Source: Cryoendolithus antarcticus
Lineage: Eukaryota; Ascomycota; Dothideomycetes; Cladosporiales; Cladosporiaceae
Reading direction: 5' to 3'
Assembly: GCA_002077065.1 (NCBI GenBank)
Contig: NAJO01000031.1
Coordinates: 486,708-550,707, forward strand
DNA length: 64,000 nucleotides
Part shown: piece by piece, positions 1 to 10,698 of the stretch
Position numbering within the stretch: position 1 is the first letter of the stretch
How the letters are laid out: every line of letters begins with the position of its first letter
The notes under the pieces: generated by a model
Database searches by the model: none
What the model was told of the DNA's origin: nothing
What the model saw: only the letters and a program-made list of their open reading frames with translations
Program-made: the position numbers and the translations under genes

Positions 1-298
1 ATATTACCCTGTGGGCAGAAGTCCGGATGTGGCCTAATGGGCCATGGTTCCTAGCAAGGATCTGGAAGTGCGTTCAGATCTGGACTCGGAGCAATACAGT
101 GAAAGGAGTATCTTGACTGACCTGTATCGATCACAGTACGGCATGAAACGTATGAGACGGGACGATGATGCAAATGCTACATCGCAGGCACTTTAGACAA
201 CATGAACGCTAGTAGTGCCAAGCACGGCGGTTTGGCGCTCTCCGTACTTTAGAGCGAAGGCAGTACAGCATGGTCGTTTCCCAGCCTACAGGCTCGGT

Positions 299-1699
299 TT
301 ATCTTCCGGACATCGCCGCTACCCAGGGTTTCCACCACTTCTCGATGCCCTCCTCGAAGTTCCACCCATTCCAGTCATAGTTCCCCAGCGCCCACGTGTC
401 ACCTACTCCTTGGGCACCGCTTCGGATCCGATAGCTTCCCGCCAAACTCCAGACGGCCCAGCTGATGTTATGTGCCGTCGTGAAGTTTCGAAGACAGCCC
501 TGGAGTGTATCGTTGAAGAGAGTCGCGTCTTGAGCTGATCCGAACTCGGACAAGATGACAGGCGTCTGTCGTACAGCTGGAGTGCAGTCGTTGGTGAGGT
601 TGCAAGCCGCCGGTGCATCGATACGCAGAGCATTGAAGCCATTTCGGTAGAGCTCTGCTTCGATGATTGGACACTCGCCGGTGTCGAGATCCTCGGACAT
701 GCTGTAGAGATGCAACTCATACACGACCTTGTCAGCCCACGCATGGTCGCTGAGATTGAAGTACAGCGGCTCTCGGCGATACCTATCGCGGATGGCATCA
801 GCTTTGTAAGCCGGTGCGGTGTTGAGATTGAGTCCAGTAGTGAGAGCGGATAGATCTTGATCGTACTGCATACCGGACCAGGTCACTAGGATATCAGGGT
901 TCACACTGTGAATTGCATCCGTTGCAGCAGTGTTGTTGCCAACAAGCGTCACCCAGTTGTAGTCCTGCGTCACACCTGTGGTGGTGTTGATTGCCCGACG
1001 AAGCTCGTTCCGGAGTGACATTGAGACGACATTCGGATGGCGAGTCGCCCAGTTCGCAACGTATTGGAGTCCACGCTTCCAGTCATCGACGGGGAAGTTA
1101 TAGTCGTCGAACCAGGCATTACCATCCGTGTTATTGCAGCACCACTGCGCTCGCCCAACGTGCACATCAGGATGAATGTAGATTTCGCGCTCAGCCGCTG
1201 CCGTTGCAATGGCATCCCAGACCTCAAAGCGGGTCGTATCCTTAGTCCAGCCTGGATTCTTGGCCACCATCTCCTTGGTGACTTTGGTCCCGTTGGCGTA
1301 TCCTAGGCCGTTGATCATCGCTACTTCGAGCGGTACATCGGCACCGTCGCGCTCGTAGATCTGGTCTACTGCTTGGATGGCGTATGTCAATCTGATAAAA
1401 TTGAAGCCCACGCTCTTGATCTGGTCAAGTATCGTCTCCACGCTGCTCCACTCGAGACCTTCGGGAACCATCGTCTCGCCACTGCCAGGCCAGTTGACAC
1501 CAGCCCATGTTACCGCATCGCCTTTAGCGTTGACAATCTCTCGTCCTTTGGTTGATAAGGGAGTATAAGGCCAAGCACTGCCGCTCGTCTCACGACGGGG
1601 CCTCATACCATTGCTGCCCAGCAGGGGGACGTGGTAGCTGGACACCAAGCTACACCAAGCGAACGCAAGGGAAGTCCAGATTACCAATTGGGGCCCCAT
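299..1699 (-). CDS. Secreted glycoside hydrolase family 5 (cellulase-like) protein
   Basis: Single-exon gene encoding 466 aa. The frame stays open upstream to 1750, but only from a GTG codon; the first ATG is at 1699 and is followed by a hydrophobic signal peptide (about residues 1-20), so I start there. The mature protein has the GH5 layout: an N-terminal 'WAGVNWPGSGE' segment, the acid/base motif 'SLRNELR' with Asn231-Glu232, and the nucleophile motif 'ILSEFGS' with Glu385. Several N-glycosylation sequons (for example NNT, NLT, NFT) fit a secreted enzyme. Family members cleave beta-glucans, mannans or related polysaccharides outside the cell; the exact substrate cannot be read from the sequence. 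No cellulose-binding module is attached. Confidence 0.88.
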   Translation of the reverse strand: MGPQLVIWTSLAFAWCSLVSSYHVPLLGSNGMRPRRETSGSAWPYTPLSTKGREIVNAKGDAVTWAGVNWPGSGETMVPEGLEWSSVETILDQIKSVGFNFIRLTYAIQAVDQIYERDGADVPLEVAMINGLGYANGTKVTKEMVAKNPGWTKDTTRFEVWDAIATAAAEREIYIHPDVHVGRAQWCCNNTDGNAWFDDYNFPVDDWKRGLQYVANWATRHPNVVSMSLRNELRRAINTTTGVTQDYNWVTLVGNNTAATDAIHSVNPDILVTWSGMQYDQDLSALTTGLNLNTAPAYKADAIRDRYRREPLYFNLSDHAWADKVVYELHLYSMSEDLDTGECPIIEAELYRNGFNALRIDAPAACNLTNDCTPAVRQTPVILSEFGSAQDATLFNDTLQGCLRNFTTAHNISWAVWSLAGSYRIRSGAQGVGDTWALGNYDWNGWNFEEGIEKWWKPWVAAMSGR

Positions 1700-2444
1700 T
1701 GTGGTCGCTGATTTGCAAGGAGACGGTGAGATGGGTACATGCCTGGACACTTGGCAATGGCCATCGTTTGTACCTCATCACTGTGAACTCATGTCGGCTC
1801 CACGAAGCGTCACTCCAGTGCGGGGAGGCCTTGGCTACCCCATCCAAGTCGCTGGCTTGTGGATCTCTAGGTCCGCATACGATGCCTGATGGAGTGAGAT
1901 TGGACTGCGCGGCTCCACGTCGCATTTTGGTAATGTGACGTCGCAGGATAGTAGGTTTTCGGGTAATCAAAGGCCGAGATTAGGATGCCGACTTTACCTT
2001 ACGAGTAAGTGTAAATTGTTCGGATTTTGTCCTGCGATTGCGAGTTCTCGATACCGCTATTTGAATCAGTCTCAGCTCATCTCATTGAAATGGATGACGT
2101 GACACCGCTGCTGGTCACCGCACCGCGAGAAGATCATAAAGATCGAAGTCTTGAGAGGCGCTTCCGAGATACTACGTAGCAGTGATTGTTCCCGTTATTG
2201 TGTTATTATCTCTATCACAACAAGATATAATTCAAGACCGATGCAAGATTGGCATAGGCCTCGGGCATGAAATGCATTGGTCTTTACGACTGCTAGCCAA
2301 GCCGCGAATGCAACGGCCATGCAATAACGGTGTGGACTGTGAGTGTTGATATGTACACAGAACGAGTGGATATCATTCAGACAGCCGCCAGAGCTTCGAG
2401 CGCGACCACTTTCTAATGTAGAAGGCCATGCCTCCCGCAATACT
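1700..2444. other. Intergenic region upstream of GH5 gene
   Basis: This stretch lies between the GH5 start and the 3' end of the rhodopsin-domain gene, and presumably holds the GH5 promoter. Open frames on both strands are short or start from non-ATG codons and show no protein-like signal. No RNA gene or repeat was recognised. Confidence 0.5.
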
Positions 2445-3988
2445 TTATTCGTACCGCACACTGAACGCCTGCGTCTTCGATATGTGCATGTCATCCTCCA
2501 GCCCGCTGGGGCGCTTCAGTCCCTGGCCAACAGACGCCCTGTGATTGACCCTGTCCGGTCGCAGAGCCATGTCCGGCTTATGTATAAGATCTTGCTCGTC
2601 TTCAGACCCGACACTTCTCTGCTGGACGATCACATGCTTCTCGTCCTTGCCGCCTTGCGACCTCGCAGCGCTGAGCTCGTAGTAGGCACGAGAGCTCTTC
2701 GGCCCGGTGCCGAAGCCCATCGGAGCTGCATTCGAGCCTGCCTTGCTGACGAAGTAGCCGGAGTGGAAGGGTCGGAGGAATGGCTTTAGACAGGTTATGG
2801 AGGCGAGAATAAATGCAGCCTGCAGTGCGGCTTCGGTGAACAACATAGCTGTCTTACTCGGTGAGTCGGGATCTGTGTTTCGCTTTGGTGACAGGTTCCA
2901 GAGCCGAAGGACCACCAGTGGAACGACGCTTCTCGTAGTCAGTATGTACCCTATCTGTTGCAGGCTGGGCGGTAGCTTACCCCAGACGGCATGCAAAGAT
3001 GGCGACAACGGCCATACGTTTCCCAAGTGGCATCTGCAAGCCCCAAATGAGGTACACACACAGTGCAAACGTGCTGAGATCCATCACAACACCAACAGCT
3101 TCGACTATGACCCATCGTACCCACTGTCGTAGGGTCAGCGATTCATGCGACACTCTGCCTGGACAAAGGTACACTTACCATTGCCGACGATCCGTCGAGC
3201 GTCTCCCAGGGCTCCGCCAGCGGCACCCGCAATGCAACGATAAAGACCGACGCAGCTGTCCAGACGCCAAATGCGGTCGAGAAGCCATAGGCCAAGCGGA
3301 TGTTGCCTTGATCACGAGTGAGGAAACGTCCCGTGAAGAAGCTTGTCGATACTCTGGTCAAGCCAACAGCGATCGCGTACATCATCTGGCCGGCGAACAG
3401 AGCCTAAGAACAAGAGTCGTCAGTTTTCATTCGATTATGTAACTCGTACCGTCGATCTCGTTTGGTCGGGCACTCTTTCGCGTCTGCCAGCACCTGAGAT
3501 GTAGTGCCGTGCGAGAGTGAACATTGTTCGTAGCAATGGAAACACTACTTTCTCAAAGTCTCACTCTTGTACTGGCAGCATGCTGCTATCGCGGCAAGGT
3601 CGATGGTGTCTCTGGCAAGACTAGCGTGTACTCTGAGAAGCAGTGCCAACTCACCTTGTGAACTTTGGAATGATCACCTGCGTGCAGTTCCGACCACCGG
3701 TTGCCATATCCACTGTGAATCGCCGACGTGATGCATATGACATGGGCCAATGCCGCTACCTGAACGGACACTGCTTAGTGATGTCCCACCTCCGTCAAGC
3801 ATTTGTAGCCTTACCAGTGATGCCGAGATGGCTGTGTCGTCCGCACCCCACTTGTCGCCTTTCCCAACTTTGGCCCATATTCGGACAGCATATGTGAGGG
3901 CCGCCCAGAGAAACAGTAGTATGGTCACAGTGGTCAATCCGGGAGCAGTGTTACCGGTTCCAACCGTTGCTGGCGCGGCATCAGCCAT
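2445..3988 (-). CDS. SAT4-type rhodopsin-domain integral membrane protein
   Basis: Five-exon gene (about 376 aa). Exons read 3988-3815, 3759-3655, 3403-3179, 3123-2981 and about 2931-2445. Introns 1 and 3 are 55 nt with clear GT-AG ends, intron 2 is 251 nt, and intron 4 is about 50 nt with a CTGAC branch point; its acceptor could also be 3 nt further in. Every junction keeps frame. The product has about seven hydrophobic segments, with 'FLWAALTYAVRIWAKVGKG' and 'GDKWGADD' after TM1, a TM3 segment 'MMYAIAVGLTRVS', and a charged cytoplasmic tail of about 110 aa. This matches the fungal rhodopsin-domain (SAT4, Pth11-related) family of presumed receptors. No CFEM domain precedes it, and the function is unknown. 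Gene structure is fairly secure, ligand or role is not. Confidence 0.82.
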
Positions 3989-5655
3989 TGGAGTTGCGTG
4001 ACGAGGAGTCCGCGAGGCAGAAAACTGGACGTAGTCGCATTAAGCCTCATAACAAGGCGGACATCCGCTCAACAAGCTACAAAATTGCAGTGGCGTGCCA
4101 TGATTGTTGAACACCCCCACATGGAATCGCTATCAGTATCCTACAGGCGACTCGCACTCCAAGCACACTGGCGTTCACGCCAGCCAGTCTTCTTGACAAG
4201 CGAAGCTGACTGTCAGGCGATGCTAGTAAAGAGCAGGGGTCAATAGCACGGCGGCGGGCCGATGATAAACTCATAACAGTTGAGTTCGCGACCTCTAACC
4301 GATACAAATCAGAAGTAGATGGACCAGGGGTGAGGCGCACGGCTAGCGGAGAGCGAGACATCTCAGCGGTGTCAGTATTCCTCCATGCGCGCTTGAGGCC
4401 TCGGCGAGGAAGCCTGCGATGCGGCTACGAATCCCGTGGTGGTCGGAGAGCGGACCTGCGCAAGCGTCCGAATGTACCAAGTCCTGCAATCGCACCATGG
4501 GAAAGCGAGAGTGCAGATGAGAGAGCAATACCCAATAAGCTTTGCCGTTGAGGTGTCGCAATCACACGTGGACTGGGAGCGATGAGACCGCGATTGGTGG
4601 ATGTTCCTGTGTCGCAAAGCAAACATGTGCGCCAGGTTCCAGAACCTGAGAGGCCGGGTATTGTCCGTGCGTGTTTGACAGCTTCATCTACCGACCTCGG
4701 GGCAAAATGCGATGAACCTCGTTTGTGCTGCGGGAGTACGCACTGACTCGAGTCGCGAAGCAAAAGGTATGAGTACGCGATGCGGAGGCGTTACTGATAC
4801 ATGTACCTGTGCCGTGGGCCCCCGAAGCACATGCAATGCTACATCGCGGCCGACATCGACGGAGCAGGCAAGGTGCTTGTGCTGTTCATCCGTGGTATTA
4901 ATGACTGGCTCATAGTCGCGATGAACAGCCAGAGGGTCTCGGAGAAGTTCATTGGAAGTGTCAGAGATCAGACCAGTGGGATCGGGTAGAGGAGTGGGAT
5001 GCGCCCCACGGTGTGCTGTGCAAGCTGCTCGCGGCTGGCGGAAGGCGTATCGGTGGCGTGCCTCGATGCAGCGCCCACATGTCTAGATTGCAGGGCAATA
5101 TATCTTGCAGCGTATCATAAAGCGTGCTCTCGGGTGGTGCTCGAAGATGTGGTCCAACTGCCGCTAGTCACACAAGATCTGCTTTCGGGGTGACTCCACA
5201 CAGCAATCGCTGGATATGGTTTCCGTCTGATGCACAGGACGACAAAAGAAACATTGTTTAGCATTCGGAAGTCCCCATGCCTAAGCGACTCAAGGTTGGC
5301 GGCATCGCACCCGCAATCTTGTGCACTGGCCGCCGTCTCTTCATCTCTCTTCCCCGTTCGTACCCTGCAGCCCGCTAGCTGCGTCCCGCGGGTCCAGCCA
5401 CGAGCACGCTAGACTTCACAACGCATGCCACCATACTCTATGCACGCGAGTAGAGCGGCGCCATATAGTAATCCCTGGCGGTCTCAACAGCACGCACGCA
5501 AATGGAAGGTAGTGTAGCCGGGGCGATCGGCGAGATACTCGCCCTCAACAGCACCCACCTTGAAACTCTTCACCTCTGTCCTGCTGTTCTTTGAGACCGG
5601 TACCTTCCCTACACTTCTAATTCCTTCTCTGTTGTGTCTCCGTCTGTCAGGCAAG
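3989..5655. other. Long intergenic region, no gene recognised
   Basis: About 1.7 kb between two divergently oriented genes. All open frames are short, overlap on opposite strands and lack protein-like composition. It probably holds the promoters of the rhodopsin-domain gene on the left and the permease on the right. A CT-rich tract (about 5570-5650) just before the permease start looks like a fungal core promoter or 5' UTR. Confidence 0.5.
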
Positions 5656-7461
5656 ATGCGTGGACCGATGGTTGTTCCCCCGCCAATGGCGCATGCCGAC
5701 GTCGAGGTTGTCGATCACGAAATGGGTATCCGACAGAACAAAGAAGCAGCCTCCAGTGTTCATCGTATCAGCGGCGAGGACAGCTCTCTCGAGGGTCAGG
5801 ACGGGCATCTATCAAGGACCAAGTCAACCCAGGATGATGCTGCTGGCATGAGGCGCATGGGCAAAGAGCAGCAGCTGGTTCGACAATTCCGACTGCTATC
5901 GATCACTTCCTTCGTTGCCATTGCTACCGCAGCATGGGAGATCGGACTTTTCGTTCTCACGCCCGGTCTGGTGGATGGCGGAAGGAGTGGTCTTTTGTGG
6001 AACACGATCTGGTGAGTAGCCGCAGGGCACTGAGCACATGTCGGAGCATTGGCTAACACTACCCGAGGAATTTTATAGGGTTCGGACCGATCTACCTTTC
6101 CATGGCTGAGATGGCATCCATGGCCCCAATTGCCGGCGCTCAATATCACTGGGTCAGTGAGTTTGCCCCCGAGGGCTCGCAGCGCTTCCTAAGCTACGTG
6201 ACTGGATGGACTTCTTCGATTGCTTGGCAGGCTGGTAATGCTATGGGTATCTTCCTGGTCGGCTCCTTGATCCAGACCATCATTCTCGTCAACGACGAGA
6301 ATTATTCCTTCCCTAACTACCACGGGACTCTCCTTGCAATCTTCGCGATGTGCATCGCGTTCTGTGGGGTGGTCTATGGCGCAAAAGCTCTGCCCTACTG
6401 GCAGAACGCTGTCTTCGCAATCCACATTATCGCCTACTTCGCGTACATCGTACCCGTGTGGGTATCCGCACCTGCTGCTACGCACTCTGAGGTCTGGCTT
6501 ACTGGCTGGGAGAATTCCGGCGGCTGGTCAAGCATGGGTCTCACTGTACTCGTTGGTCAACTTGCCGGTATCAGCCAGCAAGTTGGCATTGATACAGCTG
6601 CACACATGTCCGAAGAAGTCAAAGACGCTAGCCGTGCGATCCCCAAGGCGATGATCACGATCTATCTTGTCAACTTTTGTTTGATCTTCCCTGCTGTCTT
6701 AACGGTGATCTACCACTGCCCCGATCTGGAAGCCGCCCTCGGAGATAGCACCACTTACCCAGCCATCTACGTCCTCCGCCAGGCCATGTCTGTTCCATGG
6801 ATCACGGTCATCTTGGTCGTTATTTGCCTGCTTAACGTCGCCTCCAACATCGTCTACCTTGCCGCCGTTACTCGCGATCTCTTCGCATTCGCCCGTGACA
6901 AGGGCTTGCCCTTTAGCAAGTGGATCTCGACGGTTAGCGAGACTCGACACATCCCCGTCAATGCTTGCATCTTGTCTTGTGGAATAGCAGTTCTGCTATC
7001 GATGATCTACATTGGGTCCATCACGGCGTTCTACGCCATCACTTCTCTGTCGACACTGAGCTTGCTCCAGTGTTACTCCCTGAGTATCGGCTGTGTGCTC
7101 TACCGCCGCGTTCGCCACCCAGGCTCACTTCCTCCCTCGCATTTTTCACTTGGTCGCTGGGGCATTCCTGTCAACGCAATGGCTGTCACTTATGGTAAGT
7201 CTACCCTATCAGCTACATTTCGCTCTCGCTTTGCAACTGAGCTAATAATTTCTCGCAGCCATCTGGGCACTCTTCTGGTGTGCTTGGCCCCAGTACGTGC
7301 TCGATGCGTCCACCTTCGGCAAGAGCATGAACTACGCATCCATCATCTTCGTGAGCGTCCTCATCTTCGCGATGGTCTATTTCGTCTTCAAGGCTCGTCA
7401 CGAATACTTCGGGCCTGTCACGGAGGTCGAGGGAAGGAAGGCTCACTTTCATGTGAGGTAG
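5656..7461 (+). CDS. Amino-acid/GABA permease (APC superfamily)
   Basis: Three-exon gene of 561 aa. Exons are 5656-6011, 6068-7194 and 7259-7461. Intron 1 is 56 nt (GTGAGT donor, CTAAC branch point, acceptor CCGAG); a nearer TATAG acceptor would break the frame. Intron 2 is 64 nt (GTAAGT to CGCAG). I chose the ATG at 5656 because it follows a pyrimidine-rich leader and is the first one compatible with family length; an in-frame ATG lies upstream at 5560. The product has about 12 membrane segments, the family segment 'SMAEMASMAPIAGAQYHWV' and 'HMSEEVKDASRAIPKAM' between TM6 and TM7. This is the fungal GABA/choline/amino-acid permease group, which imports nitrogen compounds at the plasma membrane by proton symport. 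The substrate cannot be deduced. Confidence 0.9.
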
Positions 7462-8067
7462 CTGTGCGTAGGCCATGTCGGTCAATAGATGGTGGAAATT
7501 TTCCGATGATAGCATTTGTCAAACAAACTCTGTGGTCATTCAAAGAGGCATGAGATGCAATCATTTTCCATACAACTCCACTACGTTAGGGCCACGACCC
7601 TCCTTCTACTGTGCCAAGAAACAGAGACACTCCGTTGCATGACTTACTGTCCCAAGAGTCTATCCGACGCATCGAAACAATACCTCGTCTTACGAACCAG
7701 GCAGAGGAACGATTCACTTGCAGCTCAACATCGACTCTCTGATGATATGAGGAAGACTCTTGTGCTTTTACAAGCATATCCGCTAGACTCATCCAGCACA
7801 CGGCACGAGGGACAAACGAGGCTCACCTCGTTGGAAATCCGCCTTCGGTTTAGGCTTTCAACAATGCAGTGGACGATTCCCTGTGTTGCAGCCAGGTAAG
7901 TCACAGTACTACTTGCGGGCCCAGATCTTCGAACAGCAAATGGAGCTCGCAGGATGAGGTAAAATTTCACCGCCATCGCAAGATCAACGATCTGCCCGCA
8001 GCAAGGTAGAACATAACGCGCTCTGCTCTTTCAAGAAGCTTTTGGCAAGTTTTATTCTACATCTACT
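7462..8067. other. Convergent 3' intergenic region
   Basis: This lies between the 3' ends of the permease and the CFEM-like gene. It contains only short overlapping frames with no recognisable protein and presumably holds the two transcription terminators. Confidence 0.5.
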
Positions 8068-9030
8068 TTATTGCACACTCACCCATCTCACAATTGCGAC
8101 CATCATCACAGTCAGACCGGCCAAGGCCACTTGACTGTACTCCACTCTCTTCTCGGCCCCACTGCTGCCAGGCATCGCGGTAGGGTACACCGCAGGTTGC
8201 GCCCTTGGTGTAGTCAGCGTACTGCTGCTGACAGCCTCGGCGGTCGTCAGCTCCGCTTGAGCACTAGAAGACTCTTCAGAGGCGGCGACCGAGCTTATGT
8301 CGCTCACTACCACCGAGGTCACTGATGCTGAGTCACTCGGAGCTGAGATACTGCCGGAAAAATTTGTCGGAAGCTGTGCATCCGGGACCGCTCCTGTAGA
8401 GGTGACCTCGGAAGTGCTGGCCGGCGAGTCTGGTGTTGTAGCTTGAGTGTTGCCTGTTGTAGCGTCTTTTTCACCTTTCCTATTCGGATACTGTGGTGGC
8501 GTTACTGTCGATGCGTTATCACTCCCGGAAGAGGGCGGTGATACTGTAGCAGCCGGTGCAACATCGCCACTGCTCGTCGAGTAGGCATCTGCTGGCACAG
8601 TCGTGTCTGATTCTGTTGCAGCCGGCGCTGCTTGAGCAGGAGCTTGATGCGTCGATGCTGGATCCACTGGCGCTCCATCTACTGCATCTGGTGCTGATGG
8701 TACGTCACCTGTATTCACACGTGCGTAAGTGCTAGGCAAAGTGCTAGGAGAGACGGTACTCGAGCTTGCTGTCCCTTGATCCGAGCAAATCTGGACGAGA
8801 TAGTCTTTCAAACTACTTTGATCGGCTTCGTTACACGCTGTGGGTACCGTGCTCGAAAGGCTCTGAACCATCTTGGTGCTGTTGCAGATGCACAGCTTGT
8901 CTGCGGCGGAGCATCCTGCTGCCTGGATGGCGGTGGACACCGCAGACTCAGCGCATGCTGGCAGGCTCGGTGGACTCTGAGCAACGGTGCTGCCAATGAG
9001 AAGCAGCGTGTGTGTCGTATAGCTATGCAT
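8068..9030 (-). CDS. CFEM-like, Ser/Thr-rich GPI-anchored cell-wall protein
   Basis: Single-exon gene, 320 aa from the ATG at 9030; the open frame runs to 9051 but begins there with TTG. A signal peptide of about 18 residues ends in 'STVAQS'. A cysteine module follows (about residues 20-85) with the CFEM spacing 'LPACAES', 'AAGCSAADKLCICN', 'PTACNEADQSS' and 'LVQICSD'. Only six of the usual eight cysteines are present: the second and sixth positions hold other residues. The Asp before the CxC pair, which binds haem iron in characterised CFEM proteins, is kept. The rest is a long Ser/Thr/Ala/Pro-rich stalk ending in a hydrophobic tail that fits GPI attachment. CFEM proteins act in haem/iron capture, adhesion or effector roles; which applies here is unknown. 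Confidence 0.75.
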   Translation of the reverse strand: MHSYTTHTLLLIGSTVAQSPPSLPACAESAVSTAIQAAGCSAADKLCICNSTKMVQSLSSTVPTACNEADQSSLKDYLVQICSDQGTASSSTVSPSTLPSTYARVNTGDVPSAPDAVDGAPVDPASTHQAPAQAAPAATESDTTVPADAYSTSSGDVAPAATVSPPSSGSDNASTVTPPQYPNRKGEKDATTGNTQATTPDSPASTSEVTSTGAVPDAQLPTNFSGSISAPSDSASVTSVVVSDISSVAASEESSSAQAELTTAEAVSSSTLTTPRAQPAVYPTAMPGSSGAEKRVEYSQVALAGLTVMMVAIVRWVSVQ

Positions 9031-9701
9031 CTTCGGAAACCAGCGTGCCAAAGTTCAGATACTGATACACGGCGTAGTAACGTGGGAATCGATCTACTTG
9101 GAAACCAGGAAACTAAGACTTGCGACCTACCTATGGCACACGCAGTCGTCAGAGTGACCACGTCTGAGCTGCCTGCGCGAGCCGATTGTACCATGGAGCT
9201 GGGGATTGCGACAGATCTCCTGCTTGCGGTGAACCTACTAGAGGCTGGCAGCGGGAAACAATCTACGTCGACGCAATAACACTGGAATGGACACCTAACA
9301 ATAAAGAATGCGACCCGATGCTGTGGTCAACTGAGTCTTGGCGTCTCATTGATCGCATGCGATCGAGGCAGCTGCATGCGAGCTCGAGCTCTCGGGGCTG
9401 GTGGTAACGTCACAGTGAGGGTCGAACAAAGAAATCATCACGGCATTAGCACGTGGGATGACGCAGTGGCTCGTGAGATCTTTCGAATACGAGCAGCGAC
9501 CTCCAGGGCCTCGGATGTCAGCATAGCATCGTAGGCGACACGGCGTCTTACAAAGTATCAACCATGCAGACATCTCACTTCCAGGCTAACGCCAACACCG
9601 ATCGCAAGGCAGAAACCGAGTAACGCGCACGACGACGGTCGACACAGACACCAGCATCAAGGGCGTTGCAGGTCTACAGTCAACTTCCACGACTATTCTC
9701 C
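9031..9701. other. Intergenic region upstream of CFEM-like gene
   Basis: Presumed promoter side of the CFEM-like gene. No supported gene, RNA or repeat was seen; the frames are short and overlapping. Confidence 0.4.
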
Positions 9702-10223
9702 ATGGGAGGGCGTAGCAGTGAGACCGAGTCGGATTGCGATACTACCAGTGACGATACCCAGCTCCAGTAATTTCCTGGCTCGCGAGACGAACAACAGCCA
9801 CGCAAGCTACAGCCGACTGATACTGGCTCATACGAAGACGATGATGAAGGTCGGGACCATTCCAGGCTATGCGAAGACGATGCATCAATGCACACAGAAC
9901 CAGATGAACCTGTGCGGTAACTCAAGATCCTCAAGAAGCGAAGCGAGCAGTCCGCATGCAGGCGCCGCAACTGCTGTGGTGCCGCAGAGGCTGATATCGG
10001 AGATGACTCGACTAAGGTTGGATGAGGAGCCAAGCGGTCCTGCAAACACACCGACGCTGCCGCAGAGACCCTCAGAGATATCATTGCTAGCTGCTGGCAC
10101 GCAAAGGTCGAGGAGCTTGACAAAGCCTGTTCCAAGGGATTTCGCGACGTCGAGTATCAAGGACTTTGCTCTGATACAGTGAGGTTCACTCAATGCATCT
10201 GCTGTACCTATAATACTCATTAA
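9702..10223 (+). pseudogene. Possible decayed acidic protein gene with three in-frame stops
   Basis: Reading from the ATG at 9702, the frame to 10223 has protein-like, very acidic composition with motifs such as 'GRSSETESDCDTTSDDTQ' and 'YEDDDEGRDHSRLCEDD'. Its later part contains an amphipathic stretch ending in a Cys-rich tail. It is broken by TAA at 9768-9770, TAA at 9918-9920 and TGA at 10023-10025, with no indels between the pieces. No domain is recognised. It could be a degraded orphan gene, part of a multi-exon gene I cannot assemble, or chance composition. Other frames over the same DNA are Ser-rich shadows. Confidence 0.25.
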
Positions 10224-10698
10224 CATTAGTCGGTGGTCTCCGCGGAGTCGGGCATGAGTTTCAAGGTCCCAGTCGCGGTATATACTTGCACCAGATGAAC
10301 GAGGCGATAGCAATCCTTCAGGCCCATACCATATCTGTAGGAGTGCTGAATGAACATAGGCCTCTGAAGTGCGTCAATACCAGATGTAGATGGATCTGCT
10401 ATGGCGCGTCGACGCTGCCGAAGCTTAGCCAGCCTGTGAAGGATGCAACTCGTGATGGCACACTGACTACCAAGCATGAGCTCCCTACAGTGACGGTCAA
10501 AACTTACTTAGTGAAGAACCTTATGCCACCTTCACGTAGCCGTTGGTGCGCACGTGCCGAGCGTTAGGATCATTTAGCGTGGTATCCTGCTCACCACTGC
10601 GCTTGTGATCGTCACTTCTTTGCGAACACCCACCTATCAAGTAGGTTCACATTATTCAAAGACACCATTCGTTCTGGCCTCTTTCATCATTCTTCATC
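10224..10698. other. Intergenic region upstream of first F-box/2EXR-like gene
   Basis: No gene recognised. The last 60 bases before 10699 are T/C-rich ('ctttcatcattcttcatc'), which fits a promoter or leader for the downstream gene. Confidence 0.4.

Noticed and set aside
6079..6101. Alternative acceptor TATAG for permease intron 1
   Set aside because: It puts exon 2 out of frame; the CCGAG acceptor at 6066-6067 keeps frame and has a CTAAC branch point.
9680..10135. 151-codon Ser-rich minus-strand frame
   Set aside because: Low complexity, starts at a non-ATG codon, and opposes a better frame on the plus strand; no motif.
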